From Mucilaginibacter sp. UBA4741 (GTDB lineage: Bacteria; Bacteroidota; Bacteroidia; Sphingobacteriales; Sphingobacteriaceae): a stretch of DNA of 5,004 nucleotides. Shown here one piece after another: positions 4,415 to 5,004 of this stretch (positions are counted from its first letter, which is position 1; the number at the start of each line of letters is the position of its first letter). The notes under the pieces are model-generated. The model did no database searches and had not been told where the DNA came from. It worked only from the letters and a program-made list of their open reading frames with translations. The position numbers were made by a program, and so were the translations under genes. The DNA lies in assembly GCA_002403905.1 (NCBI GenBank), contig DHIR01000296.1:1-5004 (forward strand), written 5' to 3'.

Positions 4415-5004
4415 TTAATTATCAAAGGTTAGCATAAAGGCATTTTCTTTAAGGTATTTATCAATGGGGGTTCCTTTATTGTAAAAATAAAAGGCGTAAA
4501 CCTCGCCATGATCTTTTTTGTACATGCAAAAGCCCTTACATAAATAGTATTTATCCATATAAGGCCTACTCATTTGTACAGTGTAAGTACACGCAACATC
4601 GGCGTTGCATTTTTTTAAAGCTTCGCCTCTATAAAACGAAAATACATTGGTGTCTAATGTTTCTTTTCTAAAAGCCATGCTATCGGCCAAGTCATTAATA
4701 ATTCTTTTAAAATTACCTTCGTTATAGGTGTAGCGAGGGATCGAATAATTAGGCCCAGTGGCGAAAGTATAAAAACCGACAGCTACACTCTCATCATTAT
4801 TTATGATAGTATAAAACATGGAAAAATAAGCGGCAGGGGTAAAGATCGACCTTGATGTTTGAACAGAATCTTTTACAGCCGAAAAGTTTTTAGGCATAGT
4901 GAAATTTAAACCCATCCGTTTTTTTTCACCTTCCAGGTAGTGATTTTGATAATGCTTGCTTTGATAATCAACACTGTATTTACTAACGTGTTGTGCGATT
5001 AAAA
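4415..5004 (-). CDS. Hypothetical protein, C-terminal part (5' end beyond the window)
   Basis: The frame is open from the window edge at 5004 down to TAA at 4415-4417, giving 195 residues. The ATG at 4915 is internal: 29 further sense codons precede it without a stop (including HYLEGEKKR), so the true start lies outside. I do not recognise the family. The fragment is rich in aromatics (FYTFATG, YAFYFYNKGTP), has no membrane segment and has a mix of strands and helices. It carries four cysteines in two close pairs, CNADVAC and CKGFC (103/109 and 126/130 counted from the ATG at 4915), consistent with disulfides in an exported protein. The signal peptide region, which would decide this, is not visible. 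After the stop there is a T6 run but no hairpin, so no terminator is called. Confidence 0.75.
   Translation of the reverse strand, partial: LIAQHVSKYSVDYQSKHYQNHYLEGEKKRMGLNFTMPKNFSAVKDSVQTSRSIFTPAAYFSMFYTIINNDESVAVGFYTFATGPNYSIPRYTYNEGNFKRIINDLADSMAFRKETLDTNVFSFYRGEALKKCNADVACTYTVQMSRPYMDKYYLCKGFCMYKKDHGEVYAFYFYNKGTPIDKYLKENAFMLTFDN

Noticed and set aside
4195..4437. 80-codon plus-strand open frame
   Set aside because: Antisense to the antitoxin-like gene and running across its promoter into the neighbouring gene's stop; composition only reflects the A/T-rich opposite strand.

Overview
The window looks like chromosome of a Sphingobacteriaceae-type member of the Bacteroidota (Mucilaginibacter or Pedobacter would fit). 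The signs are an OMP_b-brl_3-type outer-membrane barrel, a long exported M14 metallopeptidase with a Bacteroidota-style C-terminal domain, promoter boxes of the TTTG / TAnnTTTG type, starts without Shine-Dalgarno sites, and C/G-box repeats hugging stop codons. This assignment comes from recognising protein and motif styles, not from a database search.

Layout. 6-956 (+) is the C-terminal part of a TonB-receptor-like outer-membrane beta-barrel protein, cut by the window edge. 957-1077 is the spacer to a convergent gene; it holds two C/G-box repeats in opposite orientation around a 12-bp bidirectional terminator. 1068-3578 (-) is a complete exported M14 zinc carboxypeptidase-like protein. 3579-4121 has no intact gene. 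From left to right it holds four tandem 42-bp repeats (3632-3799), a possible leftward promoter, a strongly structured element resembling a dispersed intergenic repeat (3894-4037), a second leftward promoter box, and a 21-codon (+) reading frame that begins exactly like ribosomal-modification protein RimK and then breaks off. 4122-4328 (-) is a small protein of the kind encoded beside RelE/ParE toxins, with a good promoter but no toxin downstream. 4415-5004 (-) is the C-terminal part of an unrecognised protein whose start lies beyond the window.

Functionally this is a patchwork, not a pathway. The barrel and the peptidase are both envelope proteins but face each other and are separately transcribed. 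The right half looks rearranged, with an orphan antitoxin-like gene abutting a rimK 5' remnant beside repeat elements.

The most important caution for a user is at 176-190. These bases match 15 bp of the Tn5 mosaic end used in Nextera libraries. They replace about five residues in a conserved part of the barrel (giving KCIRDR), so an assembly artefact is likely. An in-frame stop at 3-5 in the same gene adds to the doubt about the left edge. I found no convincing new biological system. The best candidates for real novelty are the 42-bp tandem hairpin array upstream of the peptidase and the structured element with its own upstream promoter box.
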